Positions 25,719 to 33,292 of a stretch of 34,717 nucleotides of DNA are shown here, piece after piece (the first letter of the stretch is position 1; each line of letters begins with the position of its first letter). The position numbers and the translations under genes are program-made. Origin of the DNA: Neptuniibacter caesariensis (GTDB lineage: Bacteria; Pseudomonadota; Gammaproteobacteria; Pseudomonadales; Balneatricaceae); the NCBI RefSeq assembly GCF_000153345.1, contig NZ_CH724125.1, positions 1,865,374 to 1,900,090 of the forward strand, given 5' to 3'. The notes under the pieces are model-generated. The model was not told where the DNA came from, searched no databases, and saw nothing but the letters and a program-made list of their open reading frames with translations.

Positions 25719-26200
25719 GCTCTCCTCAGATCTGCTATATTGGCCTGGGTAGTAATCTGGAGCAACCGATTGAGCAAGTCAGTTCGGCAATAGAAGAGCT
25801 GGCTTTGCTACCCGAGACAGAGCTACTCACAACATCTGTTCTGTATCGCTCCGCGCCAGTCGGGCCTCAAGACCAACCGGACTTTATTAATGCGGTTGCC
25901 CAGATCGAAACCAGCCTTAGTCCACTATCTTTACTCGATAAGCTGCAAGAGCTCGAACAAAACCACCAGCGAGTGCGAGAGCGGTACTGGGGACCGAGAA
26001 CGCTGGATCTGGATATTTTGCTATATGGTGACCTGACCATTAACAACGATAGGTTAACGGTACCTCATGCTTTTATGCATGAACGCAGCTTTGTGCTTTA
26101 CCCTCTTTCAGAAATTTCTCCTGGGCTCCAGATGCCAAATGGAGAAAATTTGTCTTCTCTATTAGTTGCATGCCCTCTGGGCAGCTTGGCAAAGATATAG
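25715..26200 (+). CDS. folK: 6-hydroxymethyl-7,8-dihydropterin pyrophosphokinase
   Basis: Transfers pyrophosphate from ATP to hydroxymethyl-dihydropterin in folate synthesis. The 161-aa protein begins with the usual YIGLGSNLEQP. SAPVGPQDQPDFINAVAQIET binds the pterin, and RYWGPRTLDLDILLYGD holds the two metal aspartates (LDLDILL). VPHAFMHERSFVLYPLSEISP is the conserved C-terminal block. It overlaps pcnB by 4 bases, as in Pseudomonas and E. coli where pcnB-folK-panB-panC are neighbours (recalled). A -10-like TATAAT just after the stop may give panB its own promoter. Confidence 0.97.
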   Translation: MSSPQICYIGLGSNLEQPIEQVSSAIEELALLPETELLTTSVLYRSAPVGPQDQPDFINAVAQIETSLSPLSLLDKLQELEQNHQRVRERYWGPRTLDLDILLYGDLTINNDRLTVPHAFMHERSFVLYPLSEISPGLQMPNGENLSSLLVACPLGSLAKI

Positions 26201-26201
26201 G

Positions 26202-26207
26202 TATAAT
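26202..26207 (+). promoter_or_regulatory. Possible -10 element for panB-panC
   Basis: A perfect TATAAT immediately after the folK stop, 33 bases before the panB ATG. No good -35 at the right distance, so it is tentative. Confidence 0.3.
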
Positions 26208-26239
26208 CGCGCCAACGCGTAATAAAGGAAGCTGATTCC

Positions 26240-27034
26240 ATGAGCAATATTACTCTGCACACGTTGTCTTCAATGAAACAGGCAGGCGAAAAATTTGCAG
26301 TACTCACTGCATACGACGCATGTTTCTCACACCTGGTTAGTTCCGCAGGTACGGAAGTAATTCTGGTCGGTGATTCGTTGGGCATGGTGCTTCAGGGCAA
26401 CGACAGCACATTACCTGTGACTGTTGAAGAGATGGCCTACCACACTCAGGCTGTCGCTAAAGGAAACCAAGGAAGCCTGATCATGGCTGACCTGCCCTTC
26501 ATGAGCTACTCGACGCCTGAACAAGCTATGGACAGTGCAGCAGCACTGATGCAGGCCGGTGCGAACATGGTGAAACTTGAAGGCGGCGCATGGCTGGCAG
26601 ACACAATCTCAATGCTAGCTGAACGCGGCATTCCGGTCTGCGCACATCTCGGACTGACACCACAAACCGTCAACAAGCTCGGCGGTTATCGTGTACAGGG
26701 AAGAGATCAGGAAACTGCGCAACAGATGATCAACGACGCAGTTCTCCTGCAAGACGCTGGCGCAAGTATCATTCTTCTGGAGTGTGTACCTGCTATTCTG
26801 GCAAAAGAGATCACCCTGGCCCTTGATGTCCCAGTCATTGGTATCGGGGCAGGCGCTGATACAGATGCTCAGGTACTCGTACTACATGACATGCTAGGAA
26901 TCACACCAGGTCGCAGCCCTAAATTCGTTAAGAATTTCATGGCTGATGCAGATAGCATTGAAGCCGCGGTTCAGCTGTACGTTGCCGAGGTTAAAGCGGG
27001 TACATTCCCTGCCCAAGAGCATGGGTTCGCGTAA
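26240..27034 (+). CDS. panB: 3-methyl-2-oxobutanoate hydroxymethyltransferase
   Basis: First step of pantothenate synthesis: adds a hydroxymethyl group from methylene-THF to 2-oxoisovalerate. The 264-aa protein has [25 protein letters not shown] (metal-binding Asp), [24 protein letters not shown] and [11 protein letters not shown]. The catalytic glutamate region is IILLECVPA, and [21 protein letters not shown] closes the barrel. AAAGGAAG gives a good RBS. panC starts 2 bases after the stop. panD is absent in this window, so aspartate decarboxylase must be encoded elsewhere or be replaced. Confidence 0.98.
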   Translation: MSNITLHTLSSMKQAGEKFAVLTAYDACFSHLVSSAGTEVILVGDSLGMVLQGNDSTLPVTVEEMAYHTQAVAKGNQGSLIMADLPFMSYSTPEQAMDSAAALMQAGANMVKLEGGAWLADTISMLAERGIPVCAHLGLTPQTVNKLGGYRVQGRDQETAQQMINDAVLLQDAGASIILLECVPAILAKEITLALDVPVIGIGAGADTDAQVLVLHDMLGITPGRSPKFVKNFMADADSIEAAVQLYVAEVKAGTFPAQEHGFA

Positions 27035-27036
27035 TT

Positions 27037-27885
27037 ATGATTACGATCCATACGATAGCTGAACTTCGCGCAGCGCTTAGCAAAGAACGCTTTCAAGGTA
27101 AGCGCATCGGTTTCGTCCCAACCATGGGCAACCTTCATGAAGGCCATCTGCAGTTAATTGACCAGGCGAAGGCCAACAGCGATATTGTAGTGTCCTCGAT
27201 CTTTGTGAACCCGCTGCAGTTTGGCGCCAACGAAGATCTGGATAACTACCCTCGTACCCTGCAAGATGATCAGGCAAAACTGGAATCACGAGGCTGCGAC
27301 TTCCTGTTCGCACCGACTGATGCTGAAGTCTACCCACACGGTCGCGAAGCACAGACTCAGGTTGAAGTTCCGGTAATTTCCGACCTATATTGCGGTTCCA
27401 GCCGTCCTGGGCACTTCCGTGGCGTAGCGACTGTAGTGACCAAACTATTTGGTATGGTACAGCCAGATGTTGCCATTTTTGGAGAAAAAGACTTTCAGCA
27501 GCTAATGGTTATTCGTCGTATGACCGAAGACCTGAGCTTGCCGGTTGAGATTCAAGGTGCTCCCATTGCCAGAAACCCGCAAGGGCTGGCTCTGAGTTCA
27601 CGCAACGGCTACCTTTCCGCAGAGGAAATTGAAGTTGCTGCCAATCTCAACCGCACCTTGCGTGATGCGGCTGAGCAGATAAAACAAGGTAACAAGCAGT
27701 TTGCCGAGCTAGAAGAGCAGGCACAAAGCCAGCTGGAAGAGGTCGGCTTTAAACGCGATTATTATGTAATTTGTCGCCGAGATGACCTTCAACCGGCAAA
27801 TGAAAGCGACACTGCGCTGGTGATTCTGGCCGCTGCTTATCTGGGCCCAGCCCGTCTGATCGATAATATTCAAATCGATCTATAA
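27037..27885 (+). CDS. panC: Pantothenate synthetase
   Basis: Joins pantoate and beta-alanine with ATP. It belongs to the HIGH-type nucleotidyltransferase fold: FVPTMGNLHEGH carries H34 and H37, FVNPLQFGANED is the family loop, FGEKDFQQL and LALSSRNGYLS are the ATP/KMSKS-like parts, and CGSSRPGHFRGVATVVTKL lies mid-protein. The length of 282 aa is normal. It is in an operon with panB (2-base gap). A GC-rich hairpin with a T-rich tail follows the stop. Confidence 0.98.
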   Translation: MITIHTIAELRAALSKERFQGKRIGFVPTMGNLHEGHLQLIDQAKANSDIVVSSIFVNPLQFGANEDLDNYPRTLQDDQAKLESRGCDFLFAPTDAEVYPHGREAQTQVEVPVISDLYCGSSRPGHFRGVATVVTKLFGMVQPDVAIFGEKDFQQLMVIRRMTEDLSLPVEIQGAPIARNPQGLALSSRNGYLSAEEIEVAANLNRTLRDAAEQIKQGNKQFAELEEQAQSQLEEVGFKRDYYVICRRDDLQPANESDTALVILAAAYLGPARLIDNIQIDL

Positions 27886-27891
27886 TCTCCA

Positions 27892-27924
27892 TTCGGGTGA
27901 GCCCTGCTCGCCCGGAACTCTTTT
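27892..27924 (+). terminator. Terminator after panC
   Basis: A GC-rich hairpin (TTCGGGTGAGC, 27892-27902, against GCTCGCCCGGAA, 27906-27917, with one bulge and one G-U pair) followed by CTCTTTT. Confidence 0.7.
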
Positions 27925-27963
27925 CGAACATCGACCTTTTTCCGTTAACAACGCAACCATTGC

Positions 27964-28083
27964 TGCACTGCAATAATTCGCATTACCTCCACAAGTCTTA
28001 TATAGCCCCCTACTTTCGTGGCTTGACAAGGAGGGGCTTGCTACCGCAGACTGCTAGGACGATGAGTTCTTGCACTGCAATAA
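27964..28083 (+). repeat. Repeated TGCACTGCAATAA element ahead of the thiolase gene
   Basis: The 13-base sequence TGCACTGCAATAA occurs at 27964-27976 and again at 28071-28083, a spacing of 107 bases. The second copy lies in the perfect palindrome TTGCACTGCAA; the first in ATTGC-N6-GCAAT. These look like operator sites for a regulator. PhaR-type repressors of polyhydroxybutyrate genes bind TGC/GCA-rich sites (recalled), which would suit a beta-ketothiolase gene, but this is inference. The rest of the 378-base gap 27886-28263 holds the panC terminator and one doubtful small ORF. Confidence 0.5.
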
Positions 28084-28103
28084 AAACAATAAAGGTTGTA
28101 TAA

Positions 28104-28271
28104 GTGCTCAGAAAAACGGATTTGACCGCCATGGAGCATCAGGACGATTCATACGGTCACAGTAAAACGCCGCTTTTCACTTGCAATACCCGGGTCATGT
28201 TTATGGCCTATGATCATCATCGTGGACGAACTTTGTACATAGCTAAGCTAAGAGGCATTTCGAATGCGTGA
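28104..28271 (+). CDS. Doubtful 55-codon ORF overlapping the thiolase start
   Basis: GTG at 28104, preceded by AAAGG at 8 bases, opens a 55-codon frame that ends in TGA at 28269, overlapping the thiolase ATG by 8 bases. The product is hydrophilic with no recognised motif (it ends KLRGISNA). The overlap geometry resembles coupling as in cbrX/cbrA, but a frame of this length can arise by chance. Treat as a candidate only. Confidence 0.25.
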   Translation: MLRKTDLTAMEHQDDSYGHSKTPLFTCNTRVMFMAYDHHRGRTLYIAKLRGISNA

Positions 28272-29445
28272 CGTTGTAATTGTTGCTGCCGGTCGTACCG
28301 CAGTTGGCACATTTGGTGGTTCCCTATCTAAAGTACCTGCATCTGATCTAGGTGCAGCTGTTATTAAAGGTCTATTAGAAAAAGTAGATCTGGACCCTGC
28401 AAAAGTAGACGAAGTTATTCTGGGTCAGGTTCTGACAGCCGGTTGCGGCCAGAACCCTGCCCGTCAGGCGACACTTAACGGTGGTCTGCCAATTGAAGTT
28501 CCTGCAATCACAATCAATAAAGTTTGTGGTTCTGGCCTGAAAGCCGTACAGATGGCGACTCAGGCTATTCGCTGTGGTGATGCGGACATCATTATTGCTG
28601 GCGGTCAGGAAAATATGAGCCTGTCCGCTCACGTTGTACCTAATTCCCGTAATGGCGCGCGCATGGGCGACTGGAAAATGGTTGATACCATGATCAAAGA
28701 CGGCCTGTGGGATGCGTTTAATGACTACCATATGGGTATCACGACTGAGAATATCGTAGAGAAATACGGTTTCACACGTGAAGAGCAGGATGCTTTTGCT
28801 GCGGCCTCTCAGAACAAAGCCGAAGCAGCAGTGACTTCAGGCCGCTTTAAAGATGAGATCATCCCTGTATCGATTCCACAACGTAAAGGCGACCCAATCG
28901 TCTTTGATACTGATGAGCAGCCACGTTTCGGCTGTACTGCAGAAGCACTTGGCAAATTGCGCCCAGCATTCAAGAAAGACGGCACAGTAACGGCAGGCAA
29001 TGCCTCTACCATTAACGATGGTGCTGCTGCTGTGATTGTGTGCTCTGAAGAGAAGGCGAAAGAATTAGGCCTGCCAATTCTGGCACGCATCAAAGCTTAC
29101 GGTAATGCAGGCATCGATCCAGCGATCATGGGTACAGGTCCAATTTGCGCCACCCAGAAAGCACTTGAGAAAGCAGGCTGGACTGTAGATGACCTTGAAC
29201 TGGTTGAAGCGAATGAAGCTTTCGCAGCCCAGGCAATGTCTGTGAATAAAGATCTCGGCTGGAACACTGACATCGTCAATGTCAACGGCGGTGCGATTGC
29301 GCTTGGCCATCCGATCGGTGCTTCAGGTTGCCGTGTATTCGTAAGCCTGATCCACGAAATGAATAAGCGAGATGCTAAGAAAGGCCTGGCCACCCTGTGT
29401 ATTGGTGGGGGTATGGGTACTGCACTGGCAATCGAACGGGACTAA
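28264..29445 (+). CDS. phaA: Acetyl-CoA C-acetyltransferase (beta-ketothiolase)
   Basis: Condenses two acetyl-CoA to acetoacetyl-CoA or the reverse. The 393-aa protein has all catalytic residues: nucleophile C88 (VCGSGLKAV), H349 ([14 protein letters not shown]) and C379 (LCIGGGMG). NEAFAAQ and QENMS are typical of the biosynthetic/AtoB group rather than Fad[24 protein letters not shown] is the substrate loop. AAGAGG precedes the ATG. No phaB or phaC is adjacent, so the path could be PHB synthesis, ketone use or amino-acid breakdown; atoB is the alternative name. A palindrome and a strong terminator follow. Confidence 0.93.
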   Translation: MRDVVIVAAGRTAVGTFGGSLSKVPASDLGAAVIKGLLEKVDLDPAKVDEVILGQVLTAGCGQNPARQATLNGGLPIEVPAITINKVCGSGLKAVQMATQAIRCGDADIIIAGGQENMSLSAHVVPNSRNGARMGDWKMVDTMIKDGLWDAFNDYHMGITTENIVEKYGFTREEQDAFAAASQNKAEAAVTSGRFKDEIIPVSIPQRKGDPIVFDTDEQPRFGCTAEALGKLRPAFKKDGTVTAGNASTINDGAAAVIVCSEEKAKELGLPILARIKAYGNAGIDPAIMGTGPICATQKALEKAGWTVDDLELVEANEAFAAQAMSVNKDLGWNTDIVNVNGGAIALGHPIGASGCRVFVSLIHEMNKRDAKKGLATLCIGGGMGTALAIERD

Positions 29446-29446
29446 G

Positions 29447-29462
29447 CTAGACTTAAGTCTAG
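29447..29462. other. 16-bp perfect palindrome after the thiolase gene
   Basis: CTAGACTTAAGTCTAG begins one base after the stop codon, ahead of the terminator. It may be an extra 3' hairpin or a protein-binding site; no further evidence. Confidence 0.4.
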
Positions 29463-29484
29463 TTACACCGTCCTACTACATTTT

Positions 29485-29511
29485 AAACCGCAGCCTGGCT
29501 GCGGTTTTTTT
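29485..29511 (+). terminator. Intrinsic terminator of the thiolase gene
   Basis: AAACCGCAGC (29485-29494) pairs perfectly with GCTGCGGTTT (29498-29507), followed by a T-run to 29511. The stem may also serve the convergent PTPS-like gene on the minus strand. Confidence 0.92.
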
Positions 29512-30346
29512 ATGCTTCTGCAATCGCACCTTTGCCCACGCCTTCATAGGCGCGCACCATCACTCGCTCTTCAGGGTGAACCTTTTTCAGTTCTTTAGCC
29601 AGGTGAGCGGCTATCAGTTCCACCGTGCTGTCCGTATCAATCAGGTAACAAACAGATGAAGGCAAGGCGATTGCAAACTCGCCCTGAGGTGCCTGGTAGG
29701 CATAATGGTGAATATCTTCACACTTTTCGACCAGATGCGATTCAGAACCTATATAAATATCTTTAAATCGCTCTGCCCACTCAGCTTCAAGCGCTTGCTC
29801 ACGCTGATCATTCAGGTAGATCTCAATTTTTGAACGATGCCCATGTGCGATACGTTGACAATTCCCGTCATGCTTCTGCAAACCATGACTGTAATGATAG
29901 AACGCACCATCGATACGCTCGGGAACAAAACTAATCTTTAGACCTTTCACCTCTTGCGGGAACAGTTCCAAAAGCTTATCCCTGCACCATTCTGCCAGGG
30001 TATGCTCATTGATCTCAGGCATTCCAACCAAACAAATCGCCTGCTCAGGAGAACGACAGTAAAAACGTTCACCGTTTGCATAAAGCCACTCCACTTCGGT
30101 ATAACCCTCTGATGTCGAATGACTTAACCGGGGCATACCCGTTGGCACCACCAGCGCATGATCAACCCAGAGGTCAAACCAACGCTTAACCTCTTTCTTT
30201 ACAATGCCAAAATCACAGATCATTCCCTGCTCATTCAAAGAGCCATCCAGCTCTAACTGCACAAGCCAAGACTCACCCATCAATCCACGTTGAGGGTGCA
30301 GATAAGAGAAATCAACATTAGTCAGGTTATCAACAAACAGTTTCAC
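29510..30346 (-). CDS. Tandem 6-pyruvoyl-tetrahydropterin synthase/QueD-like protein
   Basis: A 278-aa protein made of two PTPS-like halves. The first half (about 1-145) keeps GMICDFGIVKKEV and VDHALVVP, which match the middle of QueD. Its zinc part is altered: FSYLHPQRGLMGESW replaces the usual His-rich motif. The second half (about 148-278) has a full zinc set, H154, C163, H168 and H170 (HYSHGLQKHDGNCQRIAHGH), and ends with STVELIAAHL and YEGVGKGAIAEA. It is thus about twice the usual 120 aa of QueD. A role in queuosine or pterin synthesis is possible, but no queC, queE or folE is near. It is transcribed toward the thiolase gene. Confidence 0.8.
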   Translation of the reverse strand: MKLFVDNLTNVDFSYLHPQRGLMGESWLVQLELDGSLNEQGMICDFGIVKKEVKRWFDLWVDHALVVPTGMPRLSHSTSEGYTEVEWLYANGERFYCRSPEQAICLVGMPEINEHTLAEWCRDKLLELFPQEVKGLKISFVPERIDGAFYHYSHGLQKHDGNCQRIAHGHRSKIEIYLNDQREQALEAEWAERFKDIYIGSESHLVEKCEDIHHYAYQAPQGEFAIALPSSVCYLIDTDSTVELIAAHLAKELKKVHPEERVMVRAYEGVGKGAIAEA

Positions 30347-30470
30347 AGAGAGGCTCCAAATTTGAAGGCGCTATATTAACTGAAAACCTGAGACGAAAAA
30401 ACGTTGCAGGCTATAGGGTCTCTAGAAGTTGAGCTATAATGGCACGTTTTAAAATAGCTGCTATTTCTCC

Positions 30471-31163
30471 ATGCGCCTAGATAAATACCTAGCACAATCC
30501 ACCGGTTTTTCACGAAAAGAAGTCCGTCGCTTTATGAAAGCAGGCGAGGTCGTTGTCAATGACCTGGAAATTAAGGACCCTGCTCTGCATATCTCAGATG
30601 AAGACGACGTTTATCTGAGCGGCTACCCGGTAGAGGCACCGGGCGAAAAGTACCTAATGCTTCACAAACCATTGGGCTGTGTTTGCTCTAATGACGACAG
30701 CACTCACCCAACGGTACTTAGTTTACTGGATCTCCCTCGCGCTGAAGAGTTGACGATTTGCGGTCGATTGGATGTTGATACCACAGGCTTGGTTCTCATA
30801 ACCTCTAATGGCAAATGGGCACATAAAGTGACTTCGCCAAAGCATAAAACCGGTAAACGCTATCAGGTGACTACTGCTGATCCTATTCCACAAGACGCGA
30901 TAACCAAATTCGCTAAAGGGCTGATGCTAATCAATGAGAAAGAGCGCACTAAACCGGCAGAGTTAACCATTATCGGTGAATACGAAGCTGAAGTCGTTCT
31001 TACTGAAGGGCGCTATCATCAGGTGAAGCGTATGTTTGCCGCGATTGGCAACAAGGTAGAAGAACTGCACAGGGTCAGCATCGGCGCGATAAGCCTCGAT
31101 GAAGACCTGGAACCGGGCGAATTCAGATTCCTGACTGACGAAGAGATAAACAGCATTCAATGA
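30471..31163 (+). CDS. rsuA: 16S rRNA pseudouridine(516) synthase
   Basis: Converts U516 of 16S rRNA to pseudouridine. An S4 RNA-binding domain is at the N-terminus (MRLDKYLAQSTGFSRKEVRRFMKAGEVVVND), then a short linker and the catalytic domain. The catalytic aspartate is D101 in CGRLDVDTTGLVL. YLMLHKPLGCVCSNDD and LTEGRYHQVKRMFAAIGNKVEELHR are RsuA-family motifs. At 230 aa it matches E. coli RsuA. RluE/RluB are related, but the domain layout and LDVDTTGLVL fit RsuA best. Its stop overlaps the start of the methyltransferase gene by 4 bases. Confidence 0.95.
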   Translation: MRLDKYLAQSTGFSRKEVRRFMKAGEVVVNDLEIKDPALHISDEDDVYLSGYPVEAPGEKYLMLHKPLGCVCSNDDSTHPTVLSLLDLPRAEELTICGRLDVDTTGLVLITSNGKWAHKVTSPKHKTGKRYQVTTADPIPQDAITKFAKGLMLINEKERTKPAELTIIGEYEAEVVLTEGRYHQVKRMFAAIGNKVEELHRVSIGAISLDEDLEPGEFRFLTDEEINSIQ

Positions 31164-32200
31164 GCGATACAGCCTTTAATCAGTTAGTACCTTTTCTGCA
31201 GAAAGCCGAGGGGCGATACCTCTGGATTGCTGATGAAAATCTACTTAGCGCCCAGCTTTCACCTAGCGATAACATTCAGGTCATCACAAACAGGATCGAC
31301 CTTGAAGCGAGACTGCTCAACCAGGGCTGGAAGGTATTTTTTTCCGATTATGACTTCAGCATCATAGAAGATAACAGCCTGGATTCGATTATCTACCGGG
31401 TCTCCAAGGAAAAACCGGTTGTCCATCACGTCATCAACGAATCTTATCGTTGCCTAAAGCCTGGCGGGCAACTGATTATGGCTGGAGATAAAGGCGAGGG
31501 TATCAAAACTTACTTCAGTAAAGGTAAGAAACTGTTTGGTGATGGGCAGAGTGTTAAAGCCACAAAAGACATATGGCAGGTTACGCTACACAAACTGAAA
31601 TCTGATAAAGCTGAACCGCTAGATGATAAGGACTATCCAACCCTTCGGGTAACAGTCGCCGATGAGCAATTCGACTATTACAGCAAACCCGGTGTTTTTG
31701 GTTGGGACAAGGTCGATAAAGGTAGCGCTTTTTTGATCGAGCACCTCGATCAGTTTTTGATGACCCTGCCTGAACCACCTAAAAACGCTCTGGATCTGGG
31801 CTGCGGATACGGCTATCTATCACTCAATATCAGTCAACTGGATATACCTGTCACAGCATCTGATAATAATGCCGCTGCGATTCTTGCCTGCCAGCGGAAC
31901 TTCGATCGCTATCCAATAAATGGCAAAGTGATTCCAGCAAGCTGCGCTGAAGGCATTTCCGAAAAATTCGATCTGATTATCTGCAACCCACCTTTTCATG
32001 CCGGGTTTTCCGTAGATGGCGATCTGACAGATAGATTCTTAAAGGCAACTCACGATCGTCTCAATGAACGCGGTGTAGCCTGCTTTGTCACTAATCTCCA
32101 TATCCCTCTCGAACGCAAAGCACTCCAGTACTTTCACCAGGCAGAATGCATTGCTGCAAATGGTAACTTCAAGCTGGTAAGGCTAACCCATAAGGCATGA
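31160..32200 (+). CDS. rsmC: 16S rRNA (guanine1207-N2)-methyltransferase
   Basis: Makes m2G1207 in the 30S subunit. It has two methyltransferase-like halves: a degenerate N-terminal domain (about 1-160, with YRCLKPGGQLIMAGDKGEG) and the active C-terminal domain. The SAM motif is ALDLGCGYGYLSL (about 211-223), and the catalytic NPPFH lies in LIICNPPFHAGF. The length of 346 aa equals E. coli RsmC within a few residues. Coupling to rsuA by ATGA puts two 16S rRNA-modifying enzymes in one unit. A GC hairpin follows. RlmG is the nearest relative but differs in its N-terminus. Confidence 0.93.
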   Translation: MSDTAFNQLVPFLQKAEGRYLWIADENLLSAQLSPSDNIQVITNRIDLEARLLNQGWKVFFSDYDFSIIEDNSLDSIIYRVSKEKPVVHHVINESYRCLKPGGQLIMAGDKGEGIKTYFSKGKKLFGDGQSVKATKDIWQVTLHKLKSDKAEPLDDKDYPTLRVTVADEQFDYYSKPGVFGWDKVDKGSAFLIEHLDQFLMTLPEPPKNALDLGCGYGYLSLNISQLDIPVTASDNNAAAILACQRNFDRYPINGKVIPASCAEGISEKFDLIICNPPFHAGFSVDGDLTDRFLKATHDRLNERGVACFVTNLHIPLERKALQYFHQAECIAANGNFKLVRLTHKA

Positions 32201-32205
32201 TAAGC

Positions 32206-32219
32206 GGGGCCTCCGCCCC
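32206..32219. terminator. GC hairpin between rsmC and the EamA gene
   Basis: GGGGC (32206-32210) and GCCCC (32215-32219) with a 4-base loop lie between convergent genes. No T-run follows, so the termination role is uncertain. Confidence 0.35.
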
Positions 32220-32235
32220 ACTCAGCCTGCTCTGT

Positions 32236-33156
32236 TTAACTATCCGATTTACCTGCCGGTTCTTTTACTGCTTTGTTATTGCTGTTAAATCTAACCGCTA
32301 AATAGACCCCGAATACTGCCACCAGGATACCGAGGATAGCTGTTAGATTTAGCTGCTCATCAAAAAGCAGCCAGGCCTCAATTGCGGTTAAAGGCGGTAC
32401 CAGATAAAAGTAACTGGCAACTTTACTGGCTTCACCCTCACGAATCATGATCAATAGAAGCAGGATTGCAATCACGGATAATGCAATAACCATCCAGACG
32501 AGCGCCCCAATTAAAGTCCAGTTCCATTGGATAACACCGCTATCAAATTGATAAGCCAGAATAGCCATCACAATTGCGGTGGACAGGTATTGGTAAAAAG
32601 CCCCTACCATAAGGTCTACCCCCGCCCCGAAACGTTTTTGATAAAGCGTGCCGACAGAGATAGCAACCAGAGCAATAATCGCAGCTATCCAGGCAACCGG
32701 CTCAACAGAAGTAACATCTCCGGTTAAGTTTTGCGATACCACCAGCAACACACCGAACAACCCAAGGTATAAGCCAATCCACTGTGTTAGGTTCAGCCTT
32801 TCTGATAACCATAACCAACCAATAAACGCTGTTAGAAGCGGCTGGACACCCATAATAATTGCGGTAACCCCAGCAGGTAATGACCAGTCTATCGCAGCAA
32901 AAACTCCTCCCAGGTAACATGCATGGACCAGAAAGCCTACGATCATCTGATGTCCTGCCTGAGGCAGAGAGCACCATTGCGGTTTTCGCCACCAAAGCAG
33001 ACCTGCAAAAACCAGCAACGTTAGCAACATCCGCGCGAGCAAAACACTGAAGGGCTCCATATAAGGGACGGCATATTTAGCTCCGATAAAACCGGTGCTC
33101 CATATGCCTACAAAGCCCCAGGGAACCAAGGCCAGACGCTGCTGTTTAGTTAACAT
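32236..33156 (-). CDS. EamA/DMT-family transporter
   Basis: A 306-aa inner-membrane exporter-type protein with ten membrane helices in two EamA repeats (about 10-140 and 155-290). The repeats are visible as WGFVGIWSTGFIGAKYAVPYMEPFSVLLAR and later VPPLTAIEAWLLFDEQLNLTAILGILVAVFGVYLAVR. I start at ATG 33156 with GAGGGTAAGTGAG just upstream. A longer frame would begin at 33252 but adds 32 residues that do not look like the family. Substrate is unknown; amino acids or related metabolites are usual. It is divergent from a MocR-type regulator, a pairing often seen for regulator and target. Confidence 0.9.
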   Translation of the reverse strand: MLTKQQRLALVPWGFVGIWSTGFIGAKYAVPYMEPFSVLLARMLLTLLVFAGLLWWRKPQWCSLPQAGHQMIVGFLVHACYLGGVFAAIDWSLPAGVTAIIMGVQPLLTAFIGWLWLSERLNLTQWIGLYLGLFGVLLVVSQNLTGDVTSVEPVAWIAAIIALVAISVGTLYQKRFGAGVDLMVGAFYQYLSTAIVMAILAYQFDSGVIQWNWTLIGALVWMVIALSVIAILLLLIMIREGEASKVASYFYLVPPLTAIEAWLLFDEQLNLTAILGILVAVFGVYLAVRFNSNNKAVKEPAGKSDS

Positions 33157-33292
33157 CTCACTTACCCTCACATAATAAGTCAGTGACTTTAAAAGCTTGT
33201 CAGCAATCGATAAAGGCACACAAACCGGGATATTTATGGGGTACAGAAACAAATCTAATGCAGCTTACTATCAAAAATAATATTCTGTAACC

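Noticed and set aside
27897-28103. 68-codon frame after panC
   Set aside because: It begins inside the panC terminator hairpin, has no RBS and shows no protein-like composition.
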